This document shows positions 48,487 to 61,700 of a stretch of DNA of 64,000 nucleotides, one piece after another. The number at the start of each line of letters is the position of its first letter. Within the stretch, counting starts at the first letter, position 1. The position numbers were made by a program, and so were the translations under genes. This stretch comes from Polyodon spathula (taxonomy: Eukaryota > Chordata > Actinopteri > Acipenseriformes > Polyodontidae), in NCBI RefSeq assembly GCF_017654505.1, contig NC_054553.1:1602501-1666500 (forward strand), given 5' to 3'. Below the pieces are notes generated by a model. The model saw only the letters and a program-made list of their open reading frames with translations. It ran no database searches and was not told the origin of the DNA.

Positions 48487-51048
48487 AAAAAAAAAAATAG
48501 CTGCAAAATTACTTTGTTGAAAAGACACCTGGGGATTTCGGTGAGACATTATGAAATATAAAATGGCAAGCCAAGATACAAGGGTGGAGAAATACAAAAA
48601 ATAAGAATAGAGCAATGAGATACATGCTGTGCAGAACCCGTCAGCTGCTTCTGTTGTCCTTTCTACTAAATCAAAAGATAAAAAAAAATAAAATGACATA
48701 TGATTGAAAGTGGATTGAAGTGTACAGAAGCTGCTATCACTGTTGAACGAGCCATTGGTTCATGATCTCTGTGACCTCCCGCCCCCTCGTATTGATATTG
48801 CAGTGTTTTAAGTTGCCATGTAAGGTACTTTTATTCAACTTCAATATCACAACGTACAACAGCTTGCTACAGATTAATGCTATTATGAGAAATGGCTTCT
48901 TTACTCAGAACCCGATCTCCATATTTATATGCATTGGGGGAATCACAGTTCAGTATCTAGAGTGGGTCATTACTGGGAGCATAGAGTTCCTTTAATTACT
49001 AATCCGAAGCTATAAAAAATAAGAAAAATATACTTCAGCCTCCTTTAATGATGGATCTTCGTACGCATTTGGAATACATGCCTGAGGGAACCCAGCAACA
49101 GAAACACACCACTATAGCATTAGAGCTTCAAGTGCATTTTGAAAATATTGACTTCCTTTAGTACCCAGGCCTATCATACTCTGACAATAGCAGCTTCTAG
49201 GAGAATAACAAATGAAAGGCAAGTGTGCATAGAAGCAGCCTGTGATTTGTACCGAGTGGGTCTGCTTAAGTAATACACTAGGATCAGACACACAGTCAAC
49301 TGCTTTTGCTCCCTGCCATTTTCATCCTGTTTACTTTCTGAAAACCTGCCAAGTGAGCCTTTGGTCTCTTGAAGGAGCAGTAAATCGTATAAATCATTCA
49401 TGTGCCTGTGATCGATTGCATTCTTTGTGAATGCTAATGCTTTAATTAAGGCGTTAATATTATAGTGAAAGGAACACCTGGATAATAATTCATTTTCCTT
49501 CTTTATGCACTTAACTGGCTCTGGGAGCTCTTTGATTCCTCACTTTTCTCTGACTGGTTTCCATTCATGTGCAGTCCCTCTCTCTTAAATGACTAATGTA
49601 GGACCAGCTTGGAATAAAGACCTGGTTGTGCACCACTGGAGCAATCACACTACTGTGATTAACGTGACAATGTGATGTTGAGGGAGTAATCACACTACTG
49701 CATATATACCACAGTGTGACGTTGAGGTATATAATAATATGATGGGAGTCAATTTTAGTCTTCATGTTCAATGTTGAAATTGTTAACTGCAGCACTAGCA
49801 AGTATTTGCATTACAAAATACTTTATTACAGAGATTTTAAACACAATTATGTAAACAAAAGGGACTCCATAATCCTGGATGTACATTCCCCGTGGCTATT
49901 TTAACTTAAGTTTAAGGTCAGCTTGAAATATTTTTTTCCTGTTGAAAAAAGTTGACAGGTATGACAATACTTAGAGTTGTTACCCAAGCACTTAGTCTAA
50001 ATATTTTAAAATTAACCTGAGGAGGATATTTAAAATCTGTAACTGCATCATTAATGTTTCAGCAGCCTTTAGCTGTGCTAGATTATATCTTGTTGCATTT
50101 TATTATCACTTATTCATATTTAATATTCAATAACAAATTAATTTTTTCCACTTACCTTGCCCACAGATTCCATGGTATTATATCACTTCTTGGTATTATA
50201 TCACAGATCAGTCCAACAGAGATAGCTTTTATCGTGTTCTTTTCTGTTCTATCCAGCATGCTGATGCAATTAAATGTAATGTTGGTTTCAAGAAAAAAAA
50301 AGTATAAAAAACCAATTATACATAATTGTTTATATATAACATTCTGAATTTTAAATGCAAGGCACTAACTGTGTGATTTAAATTCAATATATCTGCTGCC
50401 TGTACCAAGACAGCTGAAGACTTGCTTTGAAATAAAATGAACAATATACATGCTGTTCTCTTAAGAGGTGTAAGGATTTGTCTGGACTCAGGAAAAATTC
50501 ATGTATTTAGAGGAAACTATAACCCTTCAGGTTTGTTGAAAAGACCACAAAAACTCCCAGAGCACAATGAGACTGACATTGCTTTAAGTGTCAATCATTT
50601 CTAAGGCAATGTTATCAATGTCTGTGGCAGGAAATTGCAGATATTTACTATAAGTGAAGTCTAAGGTTATAATACCCTAATAATGTAATTTTGATATTTG
50701 TTTCCGCATGACTGTTGCTACGTGTTAGATATCTGCTGCTCATGCATATGCATGAATAAAGGTTATTTTTGAATTTCCTGTTATAAAAAGATCCATAGAT
50801 GTTCTTGGATGAATGTCTCTGACTTAAAATAAAATCAAACAGAAGGCCACAGGTCTACAGCTCAAAAGCCTTCTTTAAAATGATCGACTTGATTCAGGGG
50901 CCTCGCAGTACACTGAGCTAAAACCACATAGAGAGCAACCAAAAAGTGGATGCTTAGCCCATTAAGGACGTTTCTCTTTATCGATTGGCTCATGTTTTGT
51001 GCTGTACAGCCTTGGCTGGTAAACTCTTCCATACGTTTAGCTGGGCTG
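48487..51048. other. Non-coding stretch, no gene seen
   Basis: AT-rich flank of the LTR element, with short chance open frames. A two-unit tandem duplication of about 47 bp lies at 49640-49733 and is listed separately. Confidence 0.6.
49640..49733. repeat. Two-unit tandem duplication, about 47 bp
   Basis: Both units contain AATCACACTACTG and end GTG(A/T)... GTTGAGG; the second has a changed middle. Diverged, so not recent. Confidence 0.75.
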
Positions 51049-51130
51049 AATGTCATGTGATGCAGAAGGACACCTGCAATAGAGCTATTGAATATCATGT
51101 GATGCAGGACACCTGTAATAGAGCTAATAG
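51049..51130. repeat. Two-unit tandem duplication, about 41 bp
   Basis: AAT(G/A)TCATGTGATGCAG is followed by GGACACCTG(C/T)AATAGAG, twice in tandem (about 51049-51090 and 51091-51130). Confidence 0.8.
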
Positions 51131-51132
51131 AG

Positions 51133-51350
51133 CATAGTAACTACCCCATGACTACAAACATGCAAAGCATTATATATGAACTGTAGTTAAGTAGTTGTTA
51201 GACTATAAGCACAGATATAACTCTAAATCTAACCCTAACACTAACCCTTTTTTGACACAATTGTGTACTTACATATATTGTAAGGTACATTGTAAATATC
51301 CATTATAACATTGTAACAGTAATTAGACCCACTTAATGTAAAGTCTTACC
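51133..51350. mobile_element. Degenerate hAT-type MITE with TAACCC core
   Basis: A partial relative of the 37740 element: CATAGTAACTAC at left, a central TCTAACCCTAACACTAACCC, then ACACAATTGTGTACTTACAT. The right end is TTAATGTAAAGTCTTACC. The left half is shortened and no target duplication is recognisable. Confidence 0.6.
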
Positions 51351-53024
51351 CCTTATCTTTTAATTAGTTGCAGTTTACATTATCATAAGGCTTTCATACA
51401 CAGCTGCTTAAAATAATCTTTTAAAAAAAAAAATCATTTGTTTTGCCTGAAAGGCTAGATGTCAGCTCCGCTAGCCTGATTATATTTAGAATGTTATGTC
51501 ATCTGCCCTTTCCATTTACCCATCAACCATAAAAGGTTACTTTGCTGAACAATTCAATATTCTTTATTTACTCTATATAAAGTTTAATTTACAATGTCAG
51601 CATCTATACATTTCATGCTGTTGGCTTGAGACATAATGAAATATTAATTATTACAATTCAGAAATGCTTTCTGTTGCGACTTGCATTAGGCATTATCATT
51701 CAAACAAAAAAACTGCTTACAAAATGTTATACTATACATTTTTTATATCCATTTCAAAACTGTTGTTGGTTGACTGACATGACGGAACTTTAGTTACGTG
51801 TTCTAAGAATTACGTCAACGGTGTCAAAAAGAAAATGGTTTGATCCTGAAAATTTCAGCTCACTACAAGATTATTTATTATTATTTATTTTCTTATCGTG
51901 CAGTAGAGCTTCACCTCACACTGCCCCTTAGCTGATATTATATTATATATTGCTCTGCACTGAGGGCAGCTGGGGGTAAAGGTAGTTCAGTCTCCATGCC
52001 TATCCAATGTCTGATCTTCCTGAGAGTACACATGGGGCCAGTGTAAAGGGATTCTGAGATGTACGCATGAGGCTCTGTTCACTTCTTCTCTGGAAGCCTG
52101 CCCTGGTCCCCGAGGTCTGGAGCCCAGCTAAACTTTGTCCCTCCTGTAGCCTAAAATACTTAATTGAACCAAAATAATCTTAATCAGTGGATTATTTGAT
52201 GACACCTATAAACCCTGGAGAATGCAGGATCCTTGAGGATTGGATTAGGCCACCCCAGCTGTAAGGGTTCATTAACCATGGAAAAAATAAAAAAATAAAA
52301 AAAGTGAACATTGACAGTAGATTCAGTGCTTCATACCAGCAGACAGACAGAAACAGGCTACATACCCAAACACTCATAAAATCATTAGTTACTTCTTAAG
52401 AGTCTGTGAGTTCTTAGACATACAGAGGCTGTGAAACTAATACATATCACATTGCCATTATGTGACTTGAATGTGTTGCTGCTAAAAGTCATCTCTGACA
52501 CTTCCACCCCATTTCTTTGAAGCTATTCGTTGAAGTGGAAATATCCATATAAGAAAGCAAGCAGGATGGAAATGAAATCACATCACAGAATTAAAACACA
52601 GGTCTGAATTGCAGAGGTGGAGCACGGATTTAATCATTTAAACTTTGAAGAAAGTGAATTAAACTAAAAGTGAAGAGCAGATAACAGTCACTCTTCTACA
52701 TGGTTTCACCCTGTTGTCAAAAAATTGATAAAATGCTGCCTATGCATTTACATTATTGTGAGAGGAAATGCTGCCTCTAGAATGAACAAACAATAAAGAA
52801 CCATTTTGTGAGTCCAGTTTTTAGATTTTAAATTGCATTGAAATTGGGTCACTAGCACCATTTCTTGAAATTTATTTTGTATAATAATTCTAATACACAT
52901 GGAAGAACTGGATATTTATGGATTTCTCCCAAAAATTAAAAAAAAAAAAAAAAAAAAAAAAACTGCAGTCATTTTCTGTATTAAAATGTCTTGATTTTTC
53001 CTCACTGTTTGAGTTTATTTCATT
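51351..53024. other. Non-coding stretch, no gene seen
   Basis: AT-rich, with a poly-A run of about 25 at 52938-52962. Nothing else supported. Confidence 0.6.
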
Positions 53025-53155
53025 AGATCAGAAGAAGGTCACTCCAGGTTTAATGGGTGTAATTAATTGATTCAGTACTTCAGAAACTGGTCAGGGGTTT
53101 AATTAAATAACTAAGAACATGATTGGTACAGAGCCCCGGTCTGGAAGGACCCCTG
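53025..53155. mobile_element. Decayed relative of the 54031 MITE
   Basis: Shares CACTCCAGGTTTAAT at left and the order AATTAAA...AGAAC...GGT...GTCTGGA at right with the element at 54031-54196. Ends are not preserved. Confidence 0.45.
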
Positions 53156-53720
53156 CATTCGATTATTCACAGCAAGTTATAAATCTGTGGCAGGGGTTAA
53201 GCAAGTGTGCACTTCCAGTCCAGGACTTTGCTCCATAGTGGCCATATCCCTTCCTCAGTGGTGAATGTGTTCTTGCCATGTTATATCTCAAACCGAAAAT
53301 CAAAACAAAACAACTTTCGTACTGTATGAAAGAAATGTGCTGTGCCACCACTTTGCCAATACAAGCAATCACATGAACAGGCTGTGTTTAGTTTCTGCTT
53401 AGCCGCGAGCTTAGAGGCCTCCCTGCCTATTACTGTGCATGCTCCACCGTACCATAGTCCCCAGAAGAGTCACTCAAACCCTGTAGGAAATGAAGCCCCT
53501 TAATCACCTGTATATATATATTCTTCCAATGTTTGGCTTTGGCCCCCACAGCCTGTGTGCGCTGAGATGCACTGTTGGGATTTCAGTCATGTGTAACATT
53601 GTGTACAGTGTTGTGGTTTTCATTTCTTTCTGCGGATCAGGGGGAGTTGCCATGCATGTAGTGTCTGTATAATAAGGTCCTACCCGTGATCTGCTTACTC
53701 TGGTCACACTCTGTCATGAC

Positions 53721-53723
<3 letters not shown>

Positions 53724-53780
<57 letters not shown>
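53724..53780. repeat. (AT)n microsatellite
   Basis: About 28 uninterrupted AT dinucleotides. Confidence 0.97.
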
Positions 53781-53786
<6 letters not shown>

Positions 53787-54030
53787 GGTCAGTGACACGT
53801 TTCATGTACATTGCTTTATTACTGAAAAAGAGGAAGACACAAAACATAGAAACGTAACATAAAACTTTGAATTGAGATTTAGGTCCACATATGGGCTCAC
53901 TGAATCTACTGAATGTTTCAGTTGTCAGCGAGTCATTACTTTAGCGTTTCTTGTGAAACATCAGCATTGTGTGCAGTCTTCCAAGTACAGTATTTAACAA
54001 AAAGCACATTTAAAGGAAAGTGTGTACTAC

Positions 54031-54196
54031 AGGGATGTCCAATCATCCCCCTGGAGAGCCATTCCACTCCAGGTTTAATAGGTACAATGAGATCATCAAC
54101 TCCTTTAGGATGCAGGCTTAATTGGGTGAATTAAACAATTTAGAACAGGGTTGGAACAAAGACCAGGAGTGGAATAGCCAACTTTTGTCACTCCCA
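54031..54196. mobile_element. Short hAT-like MITE with target duplication
   Basis: The insert is flanked by GTGTACTAC at 54022-54030 and 54197-54205, an 8-9 bp direct repeat of hAT type. Subterminal inverted repeats are visible (AGCCATTCCACTCC at left, AGGAGTGGAATAGCC at right). No coding capacity. Confidence 0.65.
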
Positions 54197-54358
54197 GTGT
54201 ACTACATAGTGCAAATTCAGTATGTAAAAATGAGTGAATTAATTCATTTTTAAAAAGCATCATGAAACCCTATTCTGGTGTTGTCTCTGTAAAGCATGGC
54301 TATAAACCTCATTCGAAATAGCTGCAGTACTCAATATTAATTTGACAACCCCTTAGTG

Positions 54359-54699
54359 CAGTGGTTCCCAACCCTGGTCCTGGGGACCCCCTGTGTTTGT
54401 TGGGTTTCATTCCAGCTGAGCTCTCAATTACTTAACTAGACCCTTAATTGAAGTGATCAATTGCTTAATGAGACCTTTATAATTGCTTCCAGCTCTTAAA
54501 CTGTTCCAGAGTTCAAATTACTACAAAATGTCATAACTAACTTGAAATCTGCAACTATTTAAGAGCTGAAAAAAAGTAAAAATATTTACTCAAGCACGTT
54601 ATCAGTTCAATTAAGGGTCTAGTTAAGTACTTGACAGCTCAGCTGGAATGGAAACCAACAAACTCAGGTGGTCCCCAGGACCAGGGTTGGGAACCACTG
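54359..54699. mobile_element. Foldback hAT-like MITE (341 bp)
   Basis: Begins CAGTGGTTCCCAACCCTGGT and ends in its near-exact reverse complement CCAGGGTTGGGAACCACTG. The CAGTGGTTC terminus is typical of hAT (Charlie-like) elements. Inverted homology continues inward through CCAGCTGAGCT and AACTAGACCCTTAATTGAA, giving arms of roughly 100 bp. The flanking 8-mers no longer match, so the insertion is old or has lost its duplication. Confidence 0.85.
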
Positions 54700-56609
54700 T
54701 TTTACATCACCTGGGTTAGAATCCTAAATGTTGCTAGTTGCTACAATGAGGCAAATCGGAACACGCTAGCTTGGCAACTCCTTCTAAACAAAGACACTAA
54801 TCAGTGTGTAAATGTTAGAAATACTGCACAAATGCACTTAGGATATACTTTGGATTTAGTAGGCTAAATGTATTTCTTCCTACACTGAAATGTATGAAAT
54901 ATACATGAGATTGGATATGCTTTTACTCACAACCAATTCAGTTTGATTAGGTACCTTCCTCTGGGGGGTGTGAGTCAGAGAGTTGTATAGGTTTATGATG
55001 GAGGATTATTAACTCTTGTTCACATATTTGTGATATATTTAAATGTACTGTGATCAAAATAGATGTTGTTATGTGTATGACTCTTTGGTTATATAATAAA
55101 GCTCTGTCTTCGTATGAGTCAGCACAGACCAGTAGGTTTGAAAATGTACACGGCCTGTCCTGCAGCCTATACTTGGGAGAATCCTACCATCGGCAGGTGC
55201 TAACATGGAAGAACAGGCACACTTTAAATATGAATACCTGTGAAATCCATGCACCTTGCAGTTAGCTAGCTGTATCAAGGCTTGTATGCCTGTTTGTCAG
55301 GGTATTGTTTTAGCTCAAGTAATAACACACAGAATGCACATCAATTAGAACAGCAAACCATGCAAAAATAATGACTCAGCTGTGTTTGACAAAATCTATC
55401 ACGGCCGCACAATAGCCAGAAAAAAAAAACAAACAGACAAAAAATGTCAACTTAATTAACCACCAAATGTTAACATGCTCATCAGACTTATTTGAAGTGT
55501 GTTTAATTTTTTCCATACAAGGATTCTTGATTAGCTACTTTGAAAAATTTCTAGACCATGAAATGTGTGATTATGCAAAAATGCAATGTTGACCAGAGGC
55601 TTTCAAACAGAACATGGATTCAAGCCAGGAGCATGTGGAAAACAGAACCAAGTTGGAGCAGAGCTGTTGTGTTTTGATCACACATTTTCGATTGAATCCC
55701 CATGTCACAGAAAATGAATTTTCCTCTATGGATGCTACGTTTTTCTCTAGTGGTCAGTGGCTCTTGGTCAGGATAGCTCCAGCCAATTGAGCAGATGAGA
55801 ACTACCTGCAAATCCCTCATAACGATGCTCCTGTCATCCCAACAACCACATATGCACATCCTGATCCTTTGCCTCAAAGAGTATGCCAGCAGATATATCA
55901 TTTTAAAGGCATGCTCATTCCTTAGAAATCTTCTTAAAGGATTACTGGTGGACAGGCATTGGTTAGCTTTGAAGAGCAGCCGAATACACACAAGCTTAAT
56001 ACCTTAACCTCACTTAACAGGTAACATCTTTCGGGGTTAAGGAATGCATTTAACTTTAATAAAGGCACTTTCACCACATACCAGGATTGATTACAGTTTA
56101 GAGAAAGCGCACTGGGGATTAGGTATGGGTATGATATCATAGTGTTATTGTAGGGCATGCAATAAGAGCCAGTATGTTTAAGTTTTAGCTTATTTAACCT
56201 TAAATGAAGTTCAACATCACAAATATTCTCCAGCAAAGCAACTTCACTGCAACTAACATAATGCTTGATCAAGCCACCATGAATTTTATTTTCTTGTTTT
56301 TTACGTCAATTGCAGATTTAAAGACAAGCCCTGTAAACCTTGTACAAAAGCCATCACAAAACAACCTGATAAGCAAAGTCTAAATATAAAGTCACATTGT
56401 CACGAAGATTTGTGGTCGGTGTTAGAACTGCCAACATAAACCACACCTAATACAAATTACTTTACTGAAACATTTATCATAAATAAAGCATTGAATACCA
56501 GGGAAACGGTTAGTGATAAACACTAAAAATATAGTGTATTGTACATGATTTACAAGTAATAAACACAACATGCGCAGCATTTAAAATACCAGATTTTACA
56601 GTTATCTTT

Positions 56610-56610
<1 letters not shown>

Positions 56611-56661
<51 letters not shown>
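56611..56661. repeat. (AAT)n microsatellite
   Basis: About 16 uninterrupted AAT units. Confidence 0.97.
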
Positions 56662-57616
56662 ACAACTGAATACACTAACGGAAAATCACCTTCAATTAAT
56701 AATTTGAACAATTTGCATTTCCTTGAGGAACCATTTTCACATAATCCTGAGCTGAACAGGTCAGAGATATTTAAGCTATTTTTATCAGAACAGTAGCCTC
56801 AGTGAATGCAACGATGAGTCACAAAAGCACTGAGCCACGGCATTCGAAAATACCAAGACAATGGAAGTAAGATTCAAAAGAAGAAGCCTGAGGGCATATT
56901 TACACAGTGCTTATTTAACTATTTAATCTTTAAAGGATAAGCATCCCTGTTTTACAAAACTATAATAAAACGACTACAGTAATCAAGATGGTTAGCTTGT
57001 TTTAAAATATAACCTTGGTATTGTGTCCTTTCAAAATCAGGAGTTTACCAAATTGAGGGGTAGACGATTTGAAAATAAACCTCTAATTGTCTGAGACGCT
57101 CCAGAGGTTTCTTCATCAATGGGGGGGGAGTTAGCTAGTAGAACCTTTCCATTTCACACATTTTTTAAATTACAGATAGTTTATTATTCTGTACATTTGA
57201 TTTTAATTCAAATATCTTCACTAGGAGTATTGCTGATTTTGTTTGTTTTATATGAAGATTGTTTGTATTCAGAGCAGCACACAGTAAAGAGTGACTTGTT
57301 ATCAGTTATCACACTGACAGCGTCTGTGCACAGACTAAATCAGGCCGCACACATAGAGATTTTCCAGCTTTGATAAATAATTTTCAAATCTGCATTTATT
57401 ATTTACAGTTCCTTCTGGAATTACCTTTCACAGCTCCCCTAATAGGTGTTCAGGCAAATGAATGATATTATCCACGAAAGAAAGCATGCTTAAATAGCAT
57501 GTCATACACTAGCATAGAAATACTGGGAGTCACACATGTATGGGAAGAGTCAACAGGAGAACTTCATCGGAATGCAAAGATCAAAAATTTGGATTCTCAG
57601 TTGAAGTAATTTATTA

Positions 57617-57730
<114 letters not shown>

Positions 57731-60700
57731 ATTCTCCCATCAGATATGATTGAAACAAATGCCCTGTGAAGTGAAGTAATATTTCGTTATATTTTAGCTC
57801 CAGTCAGATTTTTCCTCTACTTGACATGACAGAATGGTGCAGCTGCTTCTAGCCCATCCTCCGTAGGTCTTGCCATGTCTCTTTTCTATAGTAGATTATG
57901 CAGAAGTGAGATGAGAAGAGAAAGGCATTACAATGGTCATAGCTCCTCCAACTAATCAATGCAAGAGACACAGATCAGCAAGAGTGGTAAACAACATCAG
58001 CAATGTGAGTGGCATCTTGATGCCATGCAGCTGAGCATGTCAGAATGTGGCTCACATTACTGATGAAGGCAATATGAAACTTGAAATTTTCTACAATGCC
58101 CGAAGAGGCTTAAAAGCTTCACAGCTATGATACAGATGTTTTAGTTCATTCGCTGGGAAGCAGAACCCCAAACAATGCATGTATTTCACTGTCGTGCCCC
58201 CCTCCAAATCTAATGATATAATAACAGTATTAGGCAAAGCTATTGTGTTTCCAAATTGCTGGTTAAAAAAAATCATCCATAAGGCTGTGTAACATCTAAG
58301 AGACTAATACATAGTAAGGATACCTGAGTGTAACTGAGGTAAAGCGTGATCCTTAATATAAAATAAAATAACATACATTCATAAATGCAGGTACTCTATG
58401 GTACTGTATACATGACAATTCTTCCTTGTTTAAATGGGACAACGGATGACAAATCTCATTAAACAAAATTGTAATGCACTGAGTAGCAAAGAACACTTAT
58501 ACAATAGTCATTGTTTTACCTGTTCTCTATCAAAGAATATCATGAATGCATTCATTGCAAAGTATGGGTTGCTGTTCCTCTGGGCCAAGCCTAGGGACAT
58601 TTGGCAATATACTTAGGTCATCTGAATATGGATTTCTGTCTTATAAAGAGGTTCTGCTAGTTGGGGGCCTTTAAACAAACCTGTGACCTTCATTCGCTTT
58701 GATTATCTTCCAAGATCAATAAGAGTCTTCCAATACAAGCAGACACCAAAGGAAACAACTTCATTGCATAACTTCCTCTCTGGGGCTGGTTAGTTTGCTC
58801 TTTAAAATAAGTCCTAATCAAAACCAAAAGGTCTATGTATAAGAAATATCATATTTTAAGAGAACAATTGTATACCACTAGTGCCGCAGATCAAGACTAC
58901 AAAACCCTGGCTGTCCCTTCCAGTGTGCAACATGACACCTGCGCATTCCCCCAAAGCCACTTTGTCTCTAGATTTCTATCTGCATGGAATGCTCATTCTT
59001 ACACTTGATACAATGTTATTCTTCGGACAGGTGATTCCCAGAGAGTTAGTCGCACTTCATTGCTTGCCTGTTATGTTAATGCATTTCTCAGAACATTACC
59101 TGGTTCCTGTTGAAAGGCAAATGCCCCCAAAATGTTATGAAGAAGGAATGAAATTGTTTAAGGAGACGCAATGCCTGATTAATATAACTTTAGGTGTATG
59201 CTGTTCTCTCTCACAAACACAACAGCAACATAACATAGACGGGAAACATACTTTCTATATTCCGGTTAACACTTAAACCCAATTCATTTATATGAAAGAT
59301 CAATAATTCTAACTAATTATGTTTTCTTCCAAAAAAAAACAAAAATCAATGAAAATAACAAAGTCTGACTGAGGCTGGCTCCCTGTAACTACATGCTATT
59401 TACATCCAAGCTGTGTATTGATAGCACTTAACAGCTTGCACGCTTTTAAAATGCATTCTTGACACAGGCCCATTGAGTTTGCAGTTGTAATATACTCTAT
59501 GTTTAATCATTCGTGCAGAAAGCAATACAGGCTAAAAATAAATAACATGATTAAAATCTCTAGCCCAGTTGATCAAGACACAGAAACTTTCCAAGGGATC
59601 AAGGAAAGCTATATATGAGGATGCTTACACATTTTCAAGAGTGGAGATTTTCTTATAATAATCATTACCTTGTGGTTTTGCAAAGTAATCTCCCATGAGC
59701 CATGTTTTCTCATTTACTTTCTGATGCAGCACAACACTGAGGTGTTCCTAATTAAATGACAATACTGTGGCTCCTTACATACTGTACACTAAAGACGCTA
59801 ATCCCCACACCTCACTATTTCACATGTAATCTGGTTCTTTCCAGCAACGCTATCCAGGGTAGTTTTCGTGTTGCCCATGTATGGTGTGACAAACAAACAG
59901 GATCTGTGCTTTTAAAAGAGGACCCTACAAAATAAGTGCCAGTCATGCTTTTCTAACAAAAATGTAAAACTTGAAATGCTAACTGCAGAATGCTGAACCC
60001 TTCTGAACTCGGCAGGAGTAATCGAGTGTCCATAATTTGTAGCTAAAAGAGTAAGACATAACGCAAAAGGAACAAAAAAGGACAAAGTAGAAAACCTAAT
60101 GGGCTTCTCTTTTGTATTTGTATTTATTATTTTAACATATTTAACGGAAATATCAGCATTCCAGTTAGGTGTTCCCAGAAACATTTCATATTCCTGTTCC
60201 TTTGTAGTAAAACAAAAGGACGTTTTTACCCTTACTATTCTTCAATCTGTGCTCGCAGTTACTATCGATTTCCAGAAAGTTCTTTTGTGTTATTTTATTT
60301 TATTTCTCTAACCTTAACCTCAATATAACTGTTATTAAAACAGTGGAAATTAAAACCTTTCTCATTACCATGTAGACATTGCTTGGCGTGGTTGGTATTA
60401 TTTTCTCAAAAACAATAAATGGTGTAATGAATGAAAAACCAAAACAGTTAAAAGAAAAAAAAGAAAGAAAGAAGTAATGAGTTATGGCATAAGGTTACCA
60501 GCAGTCAATCAGATACTGATCTGAAATCATATTCTATTAACATAACTAGCACGCCAAGCTCATGTTTCAAAAACAGTGAGAAATGCCTTATTATTCCTAC
60601 TTTATCCCATGTTTTATTGAGACTGACCCTCCTGAAGCCCTGGAGGGAGATGCAGACACCAGTAACACATGAACCTGGGAACATGTGCTCACCAGTACTG

Positions 60701-61373
60701 TCATTGTACATTCCACAAGCTCACAGCATTCAAATAGCACATGGGTTGGCTCTGTGTGCCTATTCCATCATTACCATCTCCTCATGTTGGGGCCCTTTGC
60801 ATTTGATTATATTCAAGAAAAACTGGGTTTGTATTACTTGATGTTTTGCAGTGTGTGGCACTCACAGTTTATGCAAGCAGGTTATATTATTACATGATTA
60901 CAGTATATGCAGCTAATGCTGCAGCAAGACTCAATTTATGCCCAACATATTGCTATGCTGTTATGTTCTTTTATTAAATTGAAGATAAAGTAAGCCATTG
61001 CTGTGGATATCCTTTTTGGTATTATTAAATAAATTATGTTTTGATAATGAATATTACATAGTCCAGTTTTTCCAGTGTGACATGTTAATAAAATATGCAT
61101 TATTGATATTTTTCTACAATGATAATTAGACAGGTTAGGTGCGATGGCAAAAGATGACTGACTTTTAACTTTGTTGGTGGCCAACCTACCTAACTTAATG
61201 GGAAGACGCAAAATAACAGTATCTATACAATAGACAATCATTCTTTATATAAATGAACTGAGGCTGCACCAAGAATGTTTGTGCATTCATTTCAGGAATG
61301 AAGATGGTCAAATAACTTGCAGGTATCCTCATCATTTGTTGAATTACTTCCCCTTCCCATCTGTTTAGCAACG

Positions 61374-61700
61374 GGTAACACTTTACATTGTGTCTGTAAT
61401 GATTCTATGTACATAGCAGTTACAAAGTAAATAAATTGGTACTTCCACATAATTACAGTGTTATTATGTATAGTTACAATGTACTTATTGTGCAAATTGT
61501 TTTGCACCCTCATTCTAACCCTAAACATTTCTCTAACCCTAACCCTAACCCTAACCCTAACCCTTGTGATACAATTGTGTACATACACATATCATCCAAA
61601 AAAAGCTGTACACATTGAGTATAACAGTGCATAATGTATTTACTAAGTAGCTACTATGTAAATACACAGTAATGAAAGGCAGATAATGTAAAGTTTTACT
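61374..61700. mobile_element. hAT-type MITE with pure TAACCC core
   Basis: Begins GGTAACACTTTACATTGTG, like the 37740 copy, and ends TGTAAAGTTTTAC. The central telomere-like part (about 61516-61563) holds five consecutive CTAACC units. The flanking 8-mers do not match. Orientation is the same as the other copies. Confidence 0.75.

Noticed and set aside
58881..59276. 131-codon plus-strand open frame
   Set aside because: No recognisable domain, ordinary composition for chance frames in AT-rich DNA, no splice or promoter context seen.
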